NCBI GenBank assembly: GCA_009760855.2
Contig: WPIO01000090.1
Span: forward strand, 372,001-436,000
Source of the DNA: Cristatella mucedo
Taxonomy: Eukaryota > Bryozoa > Phylactolaemata > Cristatellidae
Length of the DNA stretch: 64,000 nt
Direction of reading: 5' to 3'
Numbering within the stretch: the stretch's first letter is position 1; each line of letters begins with the position of its first letter. Under the pieces are notes generated by a model. The model did not search any database. It had not been told where the DNA came from and saw only the letters and a program-made list of their open reading frames with translations. The translations under genes were made by a program, and so were the position numbers. This document shows, in pieces, positions 33,218 to 44,230 of this stretch.

Positions 33218-33634
33218 AAGATACCACTAATCTTTCGACCAGGCTTCGATTGCAGCATTTGTAGAGTGACTAGAAATAAATTGTATTTTCTAAGGCGTTA
33301 AATAAATGTATTAATATTATATAAAAATTTAAAGAAGGCAAAACTAAATCATTATATTCAGGCAAAACCTTCACTTACACTAATTTAAAAGTAAAAAAAA
33401 TATTGCATGACCATGAAGGTGGCGTACATTCTTATGGAATCCCTCGTATTCCCGAATGCAATATAAGGCACTTACTGGGGGGGGGGGTAAAATTAGTTTT
33501 TCTAAAACTTAAAAGTTTGGAAAAGGCGGCACATTATATTCTCTTTACATAACTTACATAGTCATTTATTTATTTATAGTCATTTACATAGTCATTTGCT
33601 GTCCCGTATAACCAGGTATATTTGATCCCACATA

Positions 33635-33885
33635 CATTAACACATTTGCACTCTGCCTTCAGATAACTTAACCTCTTTCAAGGCACTTGACATTTGCGGC
33701 AAATGCAGCATGATGGAATATTTAGCGATACTGAGCTAAATGAAAACAAGCATAATATGGTTAGAGGTTACATATATAGGGTCAGCATAGAAATATGTGT
33801 AGTGGTAGTGTGCAAAGTGTGACCACACATAAGCACACAAAGGAAGAATCTCGTGGACCTACTAAATGCTGTGATAAAAGATAGG
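33635..33885 (-). mobile_element. LINE-A 3' UTR fragment
   Basis: TTTGCACTCTGCCTTCAGAT, TCTTTCAAGGCACTTGACAT, then GGTTAGAGGTTACATATATA and GGGTCAGCAT. Diverged; ends within the UTR after the ACTAAATGCTGTGATAAA block. Confidence 0.7.
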
Positions 33886-35192
33886 GTAATGTAACTTTAT
33901 TTATAAGGCTAAAATACCATAAAATACCATGCTAGGATGTTATGTTCATATTGTTTGCTTATTCATTTTTTATATTTATTTTATAAATTTATGTGTCAGT
34001 ACGGATAAACTGAGTCATCTTGGCTTTCCTGCTTAGATAAGAAACAAGTCCAAGTTCCGTATAACTTTTGGCTTTTCTTTGTGAATCGTCATATATGGTT
34101 GTAAGTGCAGCAAATGTTTGACGTACCCTCTATCAATGAAAATCCTGTTGAATACACTTCTTCCTACTTCGGGTGCATACTAAGGATTACTGTAGGACAG
34201 CTAACTGTATACTACTTCTTGACGTTTACAAACGTTTACAATCGAACTCACGTGATGTCTTTAAAAAGTGGTAAAACGCGGAAGTTATTACAGAGTATAA
34301 CAATGGGTAATTCCTAGATAGCTAGCCAATTTGGTCGTAGACTTAAGTTCATATCCACATAGTTATAGTTGCTGCAATGAAATTACTGATCATTTGGCAA
34401 GACTATCTTATTTTTACTTTGTAAGACTAGTATCCCAGCACGGAGTTATGCTTAATTTAGACTAATATGGTGTTAATCTTTGGTAATACAATATTAACTA
34501 AAATATTTTGAAATTAAAGTGAATACGCTTAAGCCATAGGTAATGCAAGCTTTTTAGGAATAATGCATTTATGAGTTATTTATTTAGTTGAGTTATTTCG
34601 TTGAGTTTTTTATTTATTATTTATTTATTTAGTTATTTATTTCGCATATTTTAACACTTTAAATCTGATAAGTTTTTAAAATTTATTATGCTGTTACGTT
34701 TTAGCAAAGCTTATCTAAGGTGTTAAAAATATATTACCTTAAATGCATTATTCGGCGGAGTTGGCATTACTATTTTATAGTTACAATATTTTAGAAGCAA
34801 TTTCTTTAGGTGATCAGGATTAAGAACGTCATTGGAGAAATGAAATCAGACAGCCCAAGTTTCATGTATCCTTTTCGTCAATTTTGAAAAAATCTAATGA
34901 ACCTGTAAACCAAAAGCATCTAGTGGCCCTTCGTTGGTCAGTGAATTCTGCAGCCACCACCGAGTCCATGATTATTAATAATAGCTAAACTATCTCTAGA
35001 CTCACAGCTAATAAAGCCACTCATTTAGTGCATAATAATAAAAACATTTATATAAATATAATAAAATAAAAGATATAGTAATATTAATACAAATTAAATA
35101 ATCAGTTTCATTTTTTACTGAGAAATATAAAAATTTCATTCAGATAACTGCAGTTTCCCCCTAGAGAACCTGCAGCCCCAGGTTTGTCGCAT
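33886..35192. other. Very AT-rich intron DNA
   Basis: Low complexity at about 34563-34650 (TTATTTATTTAG-type). A 70-codon plus frame (34105-34317) lacks features. No beta-4/5 kinase exon was recognised here. Confidence 0.5.
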
Positions 35193-35580
35193 GCAACTCA
35201 ACCGGCGAGCAACTCAACCGGCGAGCAACTCAACCGGCGAGCAACTCAACCGGACTTGCAACTCAAACGGCGAGCAACGCTTTCGGCGAGCAACGCTTTC
35301 GGCGAGCAACGCTTTCGGCGAGCAACGCATCCGGCGTGCATCGCATCCGGCGTGCATCGCATCCGGCGTGCATCGCATCCGGCGTGCATCGCATCCGGCG
35401 TGCATCGCATCCGGCATGCATCGCATCCGGCGTGCATCGCATCCGGCGTGCATCGCATCCGGCGTGCATCGCATCCGGCGTGCATCGCATCCGGCATGCA
35501 TCGCATTCCGCATGCATCGCATTCCGCATGCATCGCATCCGGCGTTAATCGCATACGGCATGCGACGTATCCGGCATTGA
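35193..35580. repeat. 16-bp minisatellite, about 24 units
   Basis: Units fall into ordered blocks: AACTCAACCGGCGAGC, then AACGCTTTCGGCGAGC, then a long run of GCATCGCATCCGGCGT, then variants with ATTCCGCATG. Because 16 is not a multiple of 3, every frame cycles through all phases over 48 nt, giving long frames on both strands (for example HPACIASGVHRIRR). These are artefacts of the repeat. GC- and CpG-rich in an AT-rich intron. Confidence 0.95.
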
Positions 35581-36679
35581 TAAGGTTGCAAAGGCAACCC
35601 GGTCTTAAGTTTAAGCAGTACAAAATATTAAGCGTGCATATCCTCAAGCCTGCAGAATCAATGGAACAGCTATCACGGAACGATGACTTCATAGGCTTGT
35701 ATGCACTCACGGTGTACCGGAACGGACTTGACAGGTCTACTGATGCCAATTGAAGGTGGAGATGATAGTTGCCTATCCATCGGAAGATTAATGGTAGAAT
35801 ATAGGCAAAGGTATATTTATCAAACCTTTAGTTCCAGGTGTTCATTGCATAGGAGTGACTCGTGACCAATAATGTTTTCTAGTGGCAGGTGTGTAGGTTA
35901 GATAACGTGAGGACTAGATGCTTAGAGAGTGACAGCCTGAAAGTCAGCGGAAGGAGAGTGAGGGCTAAACGAGCGAGCTTAAACAAGTGATGCGAAATGC
36001 CCGCGAGATGAAATGCGATGAAGTTTTTTAAGCAAAAATTTACCACAAATCTGTAATACAGAGATACATGTAGGTAGTTTTAGAGCTCTGTTTGTTGCCT
36101 GCAGGCCAATAATTTTACAGGTAAAAATATTCAAGTGATCGAACCATTTAATTGGTAGTAAAATTTAATTGTATTTTTCTGTATTGGAAATAGTCATTAA
36201 GGGCAAGCGATCAGATTGAGAGATCACAACGCCAGCGTGTCTATATTGACAATACCTAGATATCAGAATCCGATAAAACACCAGGCCCCCCTCACTACTA
36301 CCGCCAACTAATCATAATGTAAACACACTTTGGCATGTAAATGTATTTTTCTGAATTACCAAAGTATAGCGGCAGAGACCGGTTTGACAAAAAATATTAC
36401 AAAATATGCAATTGAGCATTAAAAACGAAAGGTCTATATTAGAATTTACTGATACGACAGTAAAAACTCTAATCAAACAATGGCAGTGGACTCTTTCTAG
36501 AGTGCCGGTCAATTTAACGTGACGGAAATATATTCGCAGCATTTGAATACTTACCACCTCAAAATACATTTGATTTAACTTTTGCATTACTGTGTGCAAG
36601 CATGCAAACAAACCTTTCTTTAAACTAACGAAATCCACTGACGTATATTACCGTTAGATGTAAGTGATATAAATCTAAT
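35581..36679. other. Intron sequence, nothing recognised
   Basis: A 108-codon minus frame (36638-36312) is hydrophobic and Cys-rich but shows no domain. No repeat family matched. Confidence 0.5.
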
Positions 36680-37012
36680 ATAATAGTAATAATATTGCAC
36701 TTGATAAAGCGCCCTCAGAGAACTTAATCTCTTTCAAGGAGCTTTACATTTGCTGCAAAGTGATATGCAATTGAATAGTAAGTAAAATCATGCTTGGAGA
36801 ACAAACAAAATGAATAATATGGTTAGGGGTGACATGCACAGGGTCAGCATGCAAATGTGGTTAGTGGCAACATGCACAGTGTCAGCACGCATAAGCACGT
36901 GAAGGACGAATCACAGGGACCCACTAAATGCTGTACTAAATAGGTGTTTTTTTAAGTTCCTTTTAAATGTGGTCAGGTCAGGGGATGTTCTGACGCAGGT
37001 CGGGAGGGAGTT
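36680..37012 (-). mobile_element. LINE-A 3' UTR copy
   Basis: TAATAATATTGCACTTGATAA, the stem-loop, TTTGCTGCAAAGTGATATGC, then UTR to GTCGGGAGGGAGTT, where similarity ends abruptly. Well conserved relative to 63803-64000, suggesting a relatively young truncated insertion. Confidence 0.85.
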
Positions 37013-37764
37013 TTATTTACATGCACTGTTAACAAGAATCACCACAAAAATTACAGTGCAGCTAATATTTATGTAGGCTTTTTTCGCCACTTGTTATAAC
37101 TAGGTCTTGAAGACTTACTAAAGACATCCACAATGTGTCACGAACACACTCTCACTGCCGCATATGTTGAAATATAATTTCAAAACGCAGAGGCAAGAAT
37201 CTAGGTATCCATGAAATGTATTGGCGCGCAAGAACCTTTAGATTTCAATCTATTTCCGTGAGTAGGACACATATTTTTTATTGCAAAGCATAGAAAGCAG
37301 GCCTATCTTTTAGGGTTAACATGATGATTTATAATAGGAAGAGCTTTCGAAAAATATTGAAGTAGTGGTGAACTGACCATTTCTGTTGTCTTGCAATAAA
37401 TTATGTTTTAAAACTCTAAGAATTAACTATGAGATTAATCTTTTAAAAAACCAGTCATGAAATGATATTTTCTATGTTTATAAGAAATGCACCAAAACAG
37501 CATGCTTAAGATGATATTATAAGAGGCTCAATTATCTGCTATCAGAGCTAACCGTATGGTTGTTAAGTTACATCTTTTCTATGAGGAGTTGCAATATTGA
37601 ATTGAATCCTACAAATGTAAGCCTGTCCGTATGCTGCCTCCTCCAAAGTATTCCCCATTTATTGTGCGTGTGTTACTTCCAATAGACAATTTTGAAGCCA
37701 AATTAGCGTTGATTGCGTATTCTAGAATGAATTGGTTGTGTACATAAATATAAAATATAATTAA
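37013..37764. other. Intron sequence before the kinase C-lobe exons
   Basis: AT-rich. At 37558-37600 a short stretch reads VVKLHLFYEELQY followed by TGA, reminiscent of beta-4/5, but it lacks a phase-compatible acceptor. Confidence 0.4.
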
Positions 37765-37895
37765 TTTATAGCACACCAAGAGAACTTAATCTCTATTCAG
37801 GCGCTTCGCATATGCCTCGGGGCTCGAGCCCACGACTTCTGTCAGACCTTGGTCGGGGGGGGGGGGAGCACCTTAACCTCTAAACAAAACCAGCA
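37765..37895 (-). mobile_element. SINE2 (tRNA head, LINE-A-like tail)
   Basis: The plus strand shows the tail TAGCACACCAAGAGAACTTA and TCTCTATTCAGGCGCTTCGC, then CATATGCCTCGGGGCTCGAG (B-box region), a G run at about 37855-37866, and GCACCTTAACCTCTAAAC. It mirrors 44231-44385 throughout. The tail resembles the LINE-A terminal stem-loop. Confidence 0.75.
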
Positions 37896-38024
37896 TCTGA
37901 AAGTAGAACAGTTTTAAATATCAATGCTTTAAGTAATTCGAGACATGTTTTTTAAGAATGCATAGTTCACAAAAGAATATTAGTACTGTTATACTTTTAA
38001 TTTTTTCCTCAATTAACCCTCCAG

Positions 38025-38226
38025 TTGCATACAGATGGAGCTAATGGACAGTTCACTGTACAGCTGCCGAAGGAACTCAAATCCCATTGTAATTGGGGAT
38101 TTCGCAATTAGAAACTGCATGTTTCAGCTTCTGGCAGGCTTAAGTTATATACACAGTGCCGGTATTGTTCATCGAGATCTGACGCCGAACAACGTACTTG
38201 TGAATGAAAAAAAGAGCCTCTTCAAG
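38025..38226 (+). CDS. CDK-type kinase exon (hinge, HRD loop)
   Basis: Acceptor CCTCCAG (or CATACAG at 38034) and donor AAG/GTAGCA. It reads [14 protein letters not shown], a helix with [20 protein letters not shown], then [15 protein letters not shown] in phase 0. This is the hinge, helix E and catalytic loop: the H-R-D aspartate and the downstream Asn are present, but the Lys of HRDLKPxN is Thr (ACG, where AAG would be Lys). Length and order match CDK7/CDK20 (FMETDL ... LHRDLKPNNLLL). Confidence 0.75.
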
Positions 38227-38307
38227 GTAGCAGGTGCCTTACTGAGTGAAGGCTAATTACCAAACCTTTAGTGAGTGCACAATGCACAGCACAGCAGTAA
38301 TTTTTAG

Positions 38308-38491
38308 ATCGCCGATTTTGATTATGCAAGGAAATTGTATTCAAAGACGCCGGACACTTTGACAGACGAGGTGACCGCCCTGGCATTTCGAGCGCCAGAA
38401 GTTACGGTTACTCCGATGATATACAGTTATTCTATTGACATGTGGTCACTGGGATGTATTTTATACGATCTCTACAATGACAGATTCTTCA
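38308..38491 (+). CDS. CDK-type kinase exon (DFG position, APE, helix F)
   Basis: After TTTTTAG the frame reads IADFDYARKLYSKTPDTLTD, then EVTALAFRAPEV and YSIDMWSLGCILYDLYNDRF. DFG is DFD (GAT for a Gly codon), while the metal-binding Asp is intact. TLTDEV aligns with the T-loop Thr region of CDK7 (YTHQVV). RAPE and DMWSLGCIL are canonical. The donor is inferred at FF-A/GTGAAC (38492), which gives phase 1 and fits the next exon; the frame otherwise runs on to 38625. Confidence 0.75.
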
Positions 38492-38650
38492 GTGAACCAT
38501 GTATCCTTGCAATTGCCCGAATACCGTGTTCAGAAGTCCGGCTTCATGCGTGTTATATACAACACTGGCCTAAGCGAATTCTTAGGTTCGTACCGAAGCT
38601 TGCTTTTGCTTATAAAATCATTTGATACATGTTCTCGTGATTTTCCTTAG

Positions 38651-38748
38651 CTCACTCAATAGGGGTGGGGATACGTCAAGTAGAGGAGCTCATCAAGCAA
38701 ATTGGTGGTATTGAGCAAGGCGATGTTGACTTTATTCAAAACGCAGAG
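38651..38748 (+). CDS. CDK-type kinase exon (helix G region)
   Basis: Acceptor TTCCTTAG, then CT completing a split codon, then HSIGVGIRQVEELIKQIGG and IEQGDVDFIQNAE with donor GAG/GTAATA in phase 0. It corresponds to the CDK segment 'P...D.ieQL..I...LGtP....W'. Joining to the exon at 47657 keeps frame. A LINE-A 3' end (38778) lies only 30 bp beyond the donor. Confidence 0.55.
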
Positions 38749-38777
38749 GTAATACAATTCATTATTATTCAATGCAT

Positions 38778-38862
38778 AATACTAATAATAATAAAAATAA
38801 CGCACTTGATAAAGCGCCCTCAGAGAACCCAATCTCTTTCTAGACGCACTTTACATTTGGGA
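38778..38862 (-). mobile_element. LINE-A 3' end, very short
   Basis: AATAATAATAAAAATAACGC, then ACTTGATAAAGCGCCCTCAG, the stem-loop with TCTTTCTAGACGCACTTTAC, then a break. Only 85 bp. Confidence 0.85.
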
Positions 38863-40443
38863 TGCATGGTACATAAACATTACAATTAATAACCAGAGGC
38901 AAGTGATTATGGTTATATCTATCTAATTCAGGATGTTTGAAGTATTAGCTATAAAATGATCGGCATGACTGGTGTGCAACAGGATAATAAATCAAGGACG
39001 AGTCGGATACGTAGAATTATGCTTAGACAGAAAAGCCTAATAAATTGGGTTTTATACTTGAAACAGCAAGATTAAGCACCCACGTAATCTGGGAACACTA
39101 ACTGAGACCATACTACTAATAATCCACACTAAACCTGCAATAACATTTCCGAAGCAAAATATTGCATTGCGGTCAAAAAACGCTTCAATTTAAGGCTAAA
39201 TTAAAATTAAAATTAAATTAATTTAATTAATTAAATTAAATCTAAAGCCGAGTCTTAACGTCTGCAAGCTCATTGCATCAAATTACAGTAGCTGATGCTG
39301 ATTGATTATTTGAGGTCGCTACAAGCTGATTTGTGAAGCAGTGAAATAATTTAATTTCATACAACAAAAGGCGAACAGCCCACGACGATTATAAGCTAGC
39401 GGTATTTTGCGTTTACCAGCTTATGCAAAGAATCAAATGTAGACAGGCTACGACGTTTGATTACCTGGCTTCAATCAGCATTAAACCATATGAATTTCAC
39501 ATGGCGTGTAGTGTTCAATTCACACTCATGCATTTCTCCCTCATTCGTCTGTTTTCTTTATGTGCACTCCGTTTGGAGTATTGGATCGGAAATAGCCTGA
39601 TATCTGCTGCAATAATTTTCCTTGGTCGCTTCTTAAAGTTAATAAAAGCCACTCTTACGAGTAATTGCTTCCTAAACGCTCTGCAAATCTTGGAAATCCA
39701 GAAACCTCCAATATAGCAAATCTGATCAAACTTACATGTAGCAAATAGGACTGCTGAGGGTGCTTATATACAAAGAATGACTTGATACTAAAGAGCAAAT
39801 CTAAAAACTGTACACAATTTCCTTTTCAAACTCACTTACCTAGTTTTGGTGCTTTTAGTTTGAGGAAATCAGGTTGGTCTAAGCAATGTTGAAGTTGTTT
39901 TTAGTTTGTATACAGAGAGCTTTTTTTGATGCCTTCACCCTGCTAGGATAAGTAGCCCTGGAATAAGTTTTAGTAATAGCGTGCCGCAATTAAAGTAACC
40001 TGTTTTCAATAAATAGAACTAAGTAAAGACGTATGTATATTGCTACACGATAGTTAAATAATCCCGAATTGATCAATCGTGCGAGCTTTGCTAAAAGAGC
40101 ATCCGTAAATCACACCACAAAACGAGTGGCTAATTTTTATTCAACCAGCAAGGCCTCTGCTGGCTCGACATAGGCATTTCTAGCTAACAATATGAGCCAG
40201 GGCCAATCACTGTTGATGTTGGGTCATATATACACTTTACAATGCTAATGCAGTTTCTCTCAAAAACTTGGGCTATGAATATTATTTAGGAGTTCTACCT
40301 TTAATGTTAAACTTTGATGTGTGCTTCCAGACTGTTGCTGCTGCTGCCGGTTTGCTGTTTAATTTCTCACTGCCATATTCACAAAGCTACGATTATAGGC
40401 TTTTAACACGGCTAGAAATATTAAAAATATTCCTAGCCTTTAT
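38863..40443. other. Intron sequence, nothing recognised
   Basis: Contains an AT-only block with self-complementary TTAATTAA-type repeats (39195-39245). A 97-codon plus frame (39423-39716) is hydrophobic and without recognised features. Confidence 0.5.
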
Positions 40444-40597
40444 AAGAGCCTCTTTTATATAGTTGCAGGAAACCAATAAAGACTATCGCTATCGCTTGCG
40501 GTTTAGATTAACGTTCGCCCACTGCAGGATTTGAACCAACGGAAAAAATTGTCGAGACAAACTGTCTAACCTGGTTGGCATAACGGCTTACCGAACG
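40444..40597 (-). mobile_element. SINE1, diverged
   Basis: Tail AGAGCCTCTTTTATATAGTT, middle TATCGCTATCGCTTGCGG, B box as GCAGGATTTGAACCAACGG and head GGCATAACGGCTTACC. The palindrome beside the B box is mutated. Confidence 0.7.
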
Positions 40598-40654
40598 TCT
40601 TTTAGATAGATGCTGTCTTTTGGAAAGAATGGGTGCAAAGCTTCATTTAGAGTT

Positions 40655-41622
40655 GGTAATAATAATAATAATAATAATAATGCACTTTAAGAAGCAACCT
40701 CAGAGAGCTTAATCTCTTTCTAGGTACTTTACAGTTTCTGCAAAAGAAACGCGATCGCTCGGTGAGTGTCATCATGCGTGATAAGCAACATGAGTAGCAT
40801 GGTTAATGGTGAGGTGCACAGGGTCAGCATTTAAGTGCAGTTAGTGGCAGGATGCAAACTATCACCTGCACCCACAAGCAAGTGAAGGACGAATCACAGG
40901 GATCCAATAAATGCTGTTCTAAATGGTGCGTCTTCTAGTTCCTTGTAAATGTCGTCAAATCAGGGGAAGCCGTAATGCAAGTTCCAGACTTTGGGAGCAT
41001 GCAAAATAAATGCACGATCTCCAAAAAATTTGAGGTATCTACGAGGTATTTTGAAACAGTTAGATTCCAAAAAGAGGGTGGTACGATGCTTGACCTGGTG
41101 GGGGAGTAGATCTGAGAGATAGGATGGAGCCAAGAATGAAGGGACGTAAAAGTGATTGACTAAACCTTGAAGTTGATCCGTTGATTGACTGGTAGCCGGT
41201 GCTGCTCGGTGAGAAGTGTTAAGATGTGGTCACTGGGATGCTTATGAAGAAAAGCCTAGCTGCAGAGTTTTGCACCAGCTATAAGTGCCTGATTGCACAG
41301 GGCCAGCCAGCAGTGAGTTACCGAAGTCAAGTCGAGATGTCACAAATGCATGGACCAACTTAAACATGCTATTCTTATCTAAAGAAGCCCGAGTTTTAGC
41401 AATGCTATGCACATGAAAATAGGCCGACTTGATTGTGGAGCTGATGTGGTCGTCTAAAGAAAGGTCAGTTTGGAACATGACACTTAGATTTCGTGCCGGT
41501 TCAGCAGATGTGCTGGAGAGCCAATCTTGAGCGTTAGCATTTCCAATTTCCGAATCACACTTGGTTTGCCCGTAACTAGTAAGTTAGTTTTATTATCATT
41601 TAGTATAAGAAAATTGGCTGCA
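40655..41622 (-). mobile_element. LINE-A, 5' truncated, long but mutated
   Basis: (AAT)n, a variant stem-loop (TAAGAAGCAACCTCAGAGAG), the full 3' UTR, then antisense C-terminal domain (ADLHW, QNSAARL and FQTDLSLDDHISS regions) up to the LKLNDDK equivalent near 41600. Several stops and deletions. Confidence 0.8.
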
Positions 41623-41789
41623 GTTCACGCACTGAATGAAGTTGATGGTTTTACAGAAACTACTCAGAGCTATAATGGTAACTGGGCGAAACTTGGTATC
41701 CCCATCTCTTTAGAGTTACAATCGGAGAGTATGAATCATTTCACCTTTTTTATTCACACGGAGAGCTCTTGTTTCTAGCCACATATCAG

Positions 41790-42840
41790 GCAAATTACCG
41801 TGATTTCATTTAATAATTTGCAAATGAAACTCAGTGGTATCCTGGCCTTCAGCCCTCTTAGCCTTCAAGCACGTAAAATTCTCAACTCCCTTGCTGAATG
41901 CTTTGGCGGCATTCACGCATGGATGGCAGTAAAACGTCTTAAATTCAATGATGATTAAACTAACTTAATGGTTATGCGCAAGCCAAGAGTGATTAAAAAT
42001 GGGAAAGGTTAACGCTCGCAATCACCTTTGTTAGCATGTATACAGTTGAATCTACAAGAAACTTGTGCGTCCGGTTCCAAAGTAACTTTTCGTTAGTCGT
42101 CCAGAACGACAGCTCCTCAGTCAGTTCAGCCTACCTTTAGCAGCTTACAATTACTTCATTTGGGTTTGCTTAGAAAGTGATACTACATCAAAACTGGTCC
42201 AACCATTTCTCACATCCATCTCCACCTCTGTATATGATTGCTTTCTGGTCTAACAGCCTGTTCAGGTGCTTCAGCTGGTGTACAACTTAGCTGCTATGCT
42301 TTCCTGTCGCAAGTACCTTAATGGCTACATCAAACAACTTCTCTTAAACCTGGACTAGATCCCAGCCAAGCAACGCCTTAACTTCAAAATTTCTTCACTC
42401 AAGCTTAGGACTCTTAGGTTCTTAAGCTCTAGGCTACCCATTTGAATTACTCCCCCAACATACTAAGCATCGCACCACTGGCTTTTTGGAGCAAAATCGT
42501 TTATCCATGCCTCATACGAACCTCAAATCCTTGGGAGACCGTGCCTTTAGATCGTTAGCTCCCAAAGGCTGGAGCTTACTTCTGACTTGAGCAAAGAAGA
42601 ATTGACTTGATAAAAAAATGAACTAAAAACACATCGATTTACAGCAGCATTTATTGGGTCCATGCGATTTCTCCTTTACGACCTTCTGCGTGTTGACCAT
42701 GTGCATGTCACCCCTAACCATGTTATGCTTGTAAGCATTGAGTATGTTACCACTAACCATTCGACCGTTCGTGTTTCGTATATGACGTGAACTTCCTAGA
42801 AATAAATTAGTTGTTTAAGGACGCTACACCAAGTTAATGT
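41790..42840 (+). mobile_element. LINE-A, RT end to 3' tail, old
   Basis: Recognisable from the LQPSSxxxILNSLAEC region (41850s) and AWMAVKRLKFNDD through the C-terminal domain (42160-42600) to CATGTCACCCCTAACCATGT and GGACGCTACACCAAG. Frames destroyed. Confidence 0.7.
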
Positions 42841-43139
42841 CATTTGTCTGCATTTATATGAAATAACTAGTTAAAATAAATTATTTGCACACGCTAACCT
42901 TGAAATATCTTTAATTTTATACTCTGTATGATTACATTAATCTTTTTGAATATGGGCACCAGACTGCATCCTTTGCAAGGAAAATAGTTTGGCTACGCAG
43001 TTCGGTAGGTACACACAAACATTCATGTAATTCTGTTTCGATTAAATTCAACTAATCAATAAATCACCCACCGAGTTTTCACTGATTATTTTCCCCAAAT
43101 TTTTCAATTACACAAGTTTTATTTTTAAACTCAAATTCT

Positions 43140-44125
43140 TCAGAACTTTGAGATGGCAGCCATTTTTCTAAAACTAAATGACGATAAAACTAACTTACTA
43201 GTAATGGGCAAACCCAGTATGATTCACGAATTGGAAAGGCTGACGCTCAAAATTGGCTGCCAGCATATCTCCAGTTGAATCAGCTCGAAATCTAGGTGTC
43301 ATATTCAAAAGCGACCTCTCGTTAGACGACCATATCAGCTCCACAGTCAAATCTGCCTATTTTCAGCTTTATAACATTGCTAAAAATAGGGCTTGTTTAG
43401 ATAAGGATACAACATCTAAGTTGGTCCAAGCATTCGTGACATCCCGTCTTGACTTCTGCAACTCACTGCTCTCTGGCCTGCGATCAGACGATTGCAGCTG
43501 GTGCAAAACTCGGAAGCTAGGCTTGTCTGCCGTAAGTTGTATGTCGCAGTTGCCATATCACTCCACTTCTCGCCGACCTGCACTGGCTACCAGTCAAGCA
43601 ACGGATTGACTTCAATAATTTTTCGCTCACTTTTAGGTCACTTCATTCTTTAGATGCAGCCTATCTCTCAGATCTACTCCTCCATCAGGCCAAGCATAGT
43701 ACCACCCGCTTTTCGGAATCCAACAGTCTAGCAATACCCCGTACAAACCTCAAATCCTTCGGAGACCGTGCATTTAGTTCGCATGCGGCCAAAGCCTGGA
43801 AATCCCTCCCGACCTGCGTCAGAGCATCCCTTGACCTGACAACATTAAAAAAAAAGAATTTAAAACCAAACCTATTTAGGACAGCATTTAGTGGCGCCCT
43901 GTGATTCGTCCTTGGTGTGCTTACGGGTGCTGACACTGTGCATGCTGCCACTTACCATATCTGCATTCTGACCCTCAGCATATCACCCCAAACCATGTTA
44001 TTCATTTTTGTTTGTTTATCAAGCATGATCTTATTCACCATTCAATTGTATTTTCCTTTGCAGCAAATGTAAAGTGCTTAGAGAGAGATTAAGTCATCTG
44101 AGGGCGCTCTATCAAGTGAATTATC
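43140..44125 (+). mobile_element. LINE-A, 5' truncated, moderately preserved
   Basis: Starts at MAAIFLKLNDDKTNLLVMGK. An open stretch at 43253-43609 includes SARNLGVIFKSDLSLDDHIS and AFVTSRLDFCNSLLSGL, then frameshifts, then the AxxSLPTCVR region, the 3' UTR and GGGCGCTCTATCAAGTG. Confidence 0.85.
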
Positions 44126-44230
44126 AGTTTTGTAATTTTGACATTATTAAGGTGAAATCATGTGAATGAATCTAGTTTGGGGAAAGTTACATTTGCTGCT
44201 AAAGAGGCATGTCAAGGAGATTACACATAC

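Larger units (their letters stand above)
31965..33312 (+). mobile_element. LINE-A host copy interrupted by a SINE and a younger LINE-A
   Basis: Pieces 31965-32089, 32230-32467 and 33218-33312 are collinear parts of one old LINE-A. They read from APAYLSDLL through AWNSL and the 3' UTR, and then CCACTAATCTTTCGACC and GCAGCATTTGTAGAG to the ATT tail. The gaps are filled by SINE1 (32090-32229) and a LINE-A (32468-33217). Confidence 0.75.

Noticed and set aside
35193-35580. CRISPR-like array
   Set aside because: Units are contiguous 16-mers without spacers, and the DNA is clearly eukaryotic.
35184-35753. Long open frames (up to 189 codons) on both strands as protein genes
   Set aside because: They are produced by the 16-bp tandem repeat cycling through all phases. 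No start context, splice signal or homology supports any of them.
37558-37612. Candidate beta-4/5 kinase exon (VVKLHLFYEELQY)
   Set aside because: It is followed at once by TGA, and no AG acceptor gives the phase required by exon 2. Likely chance.
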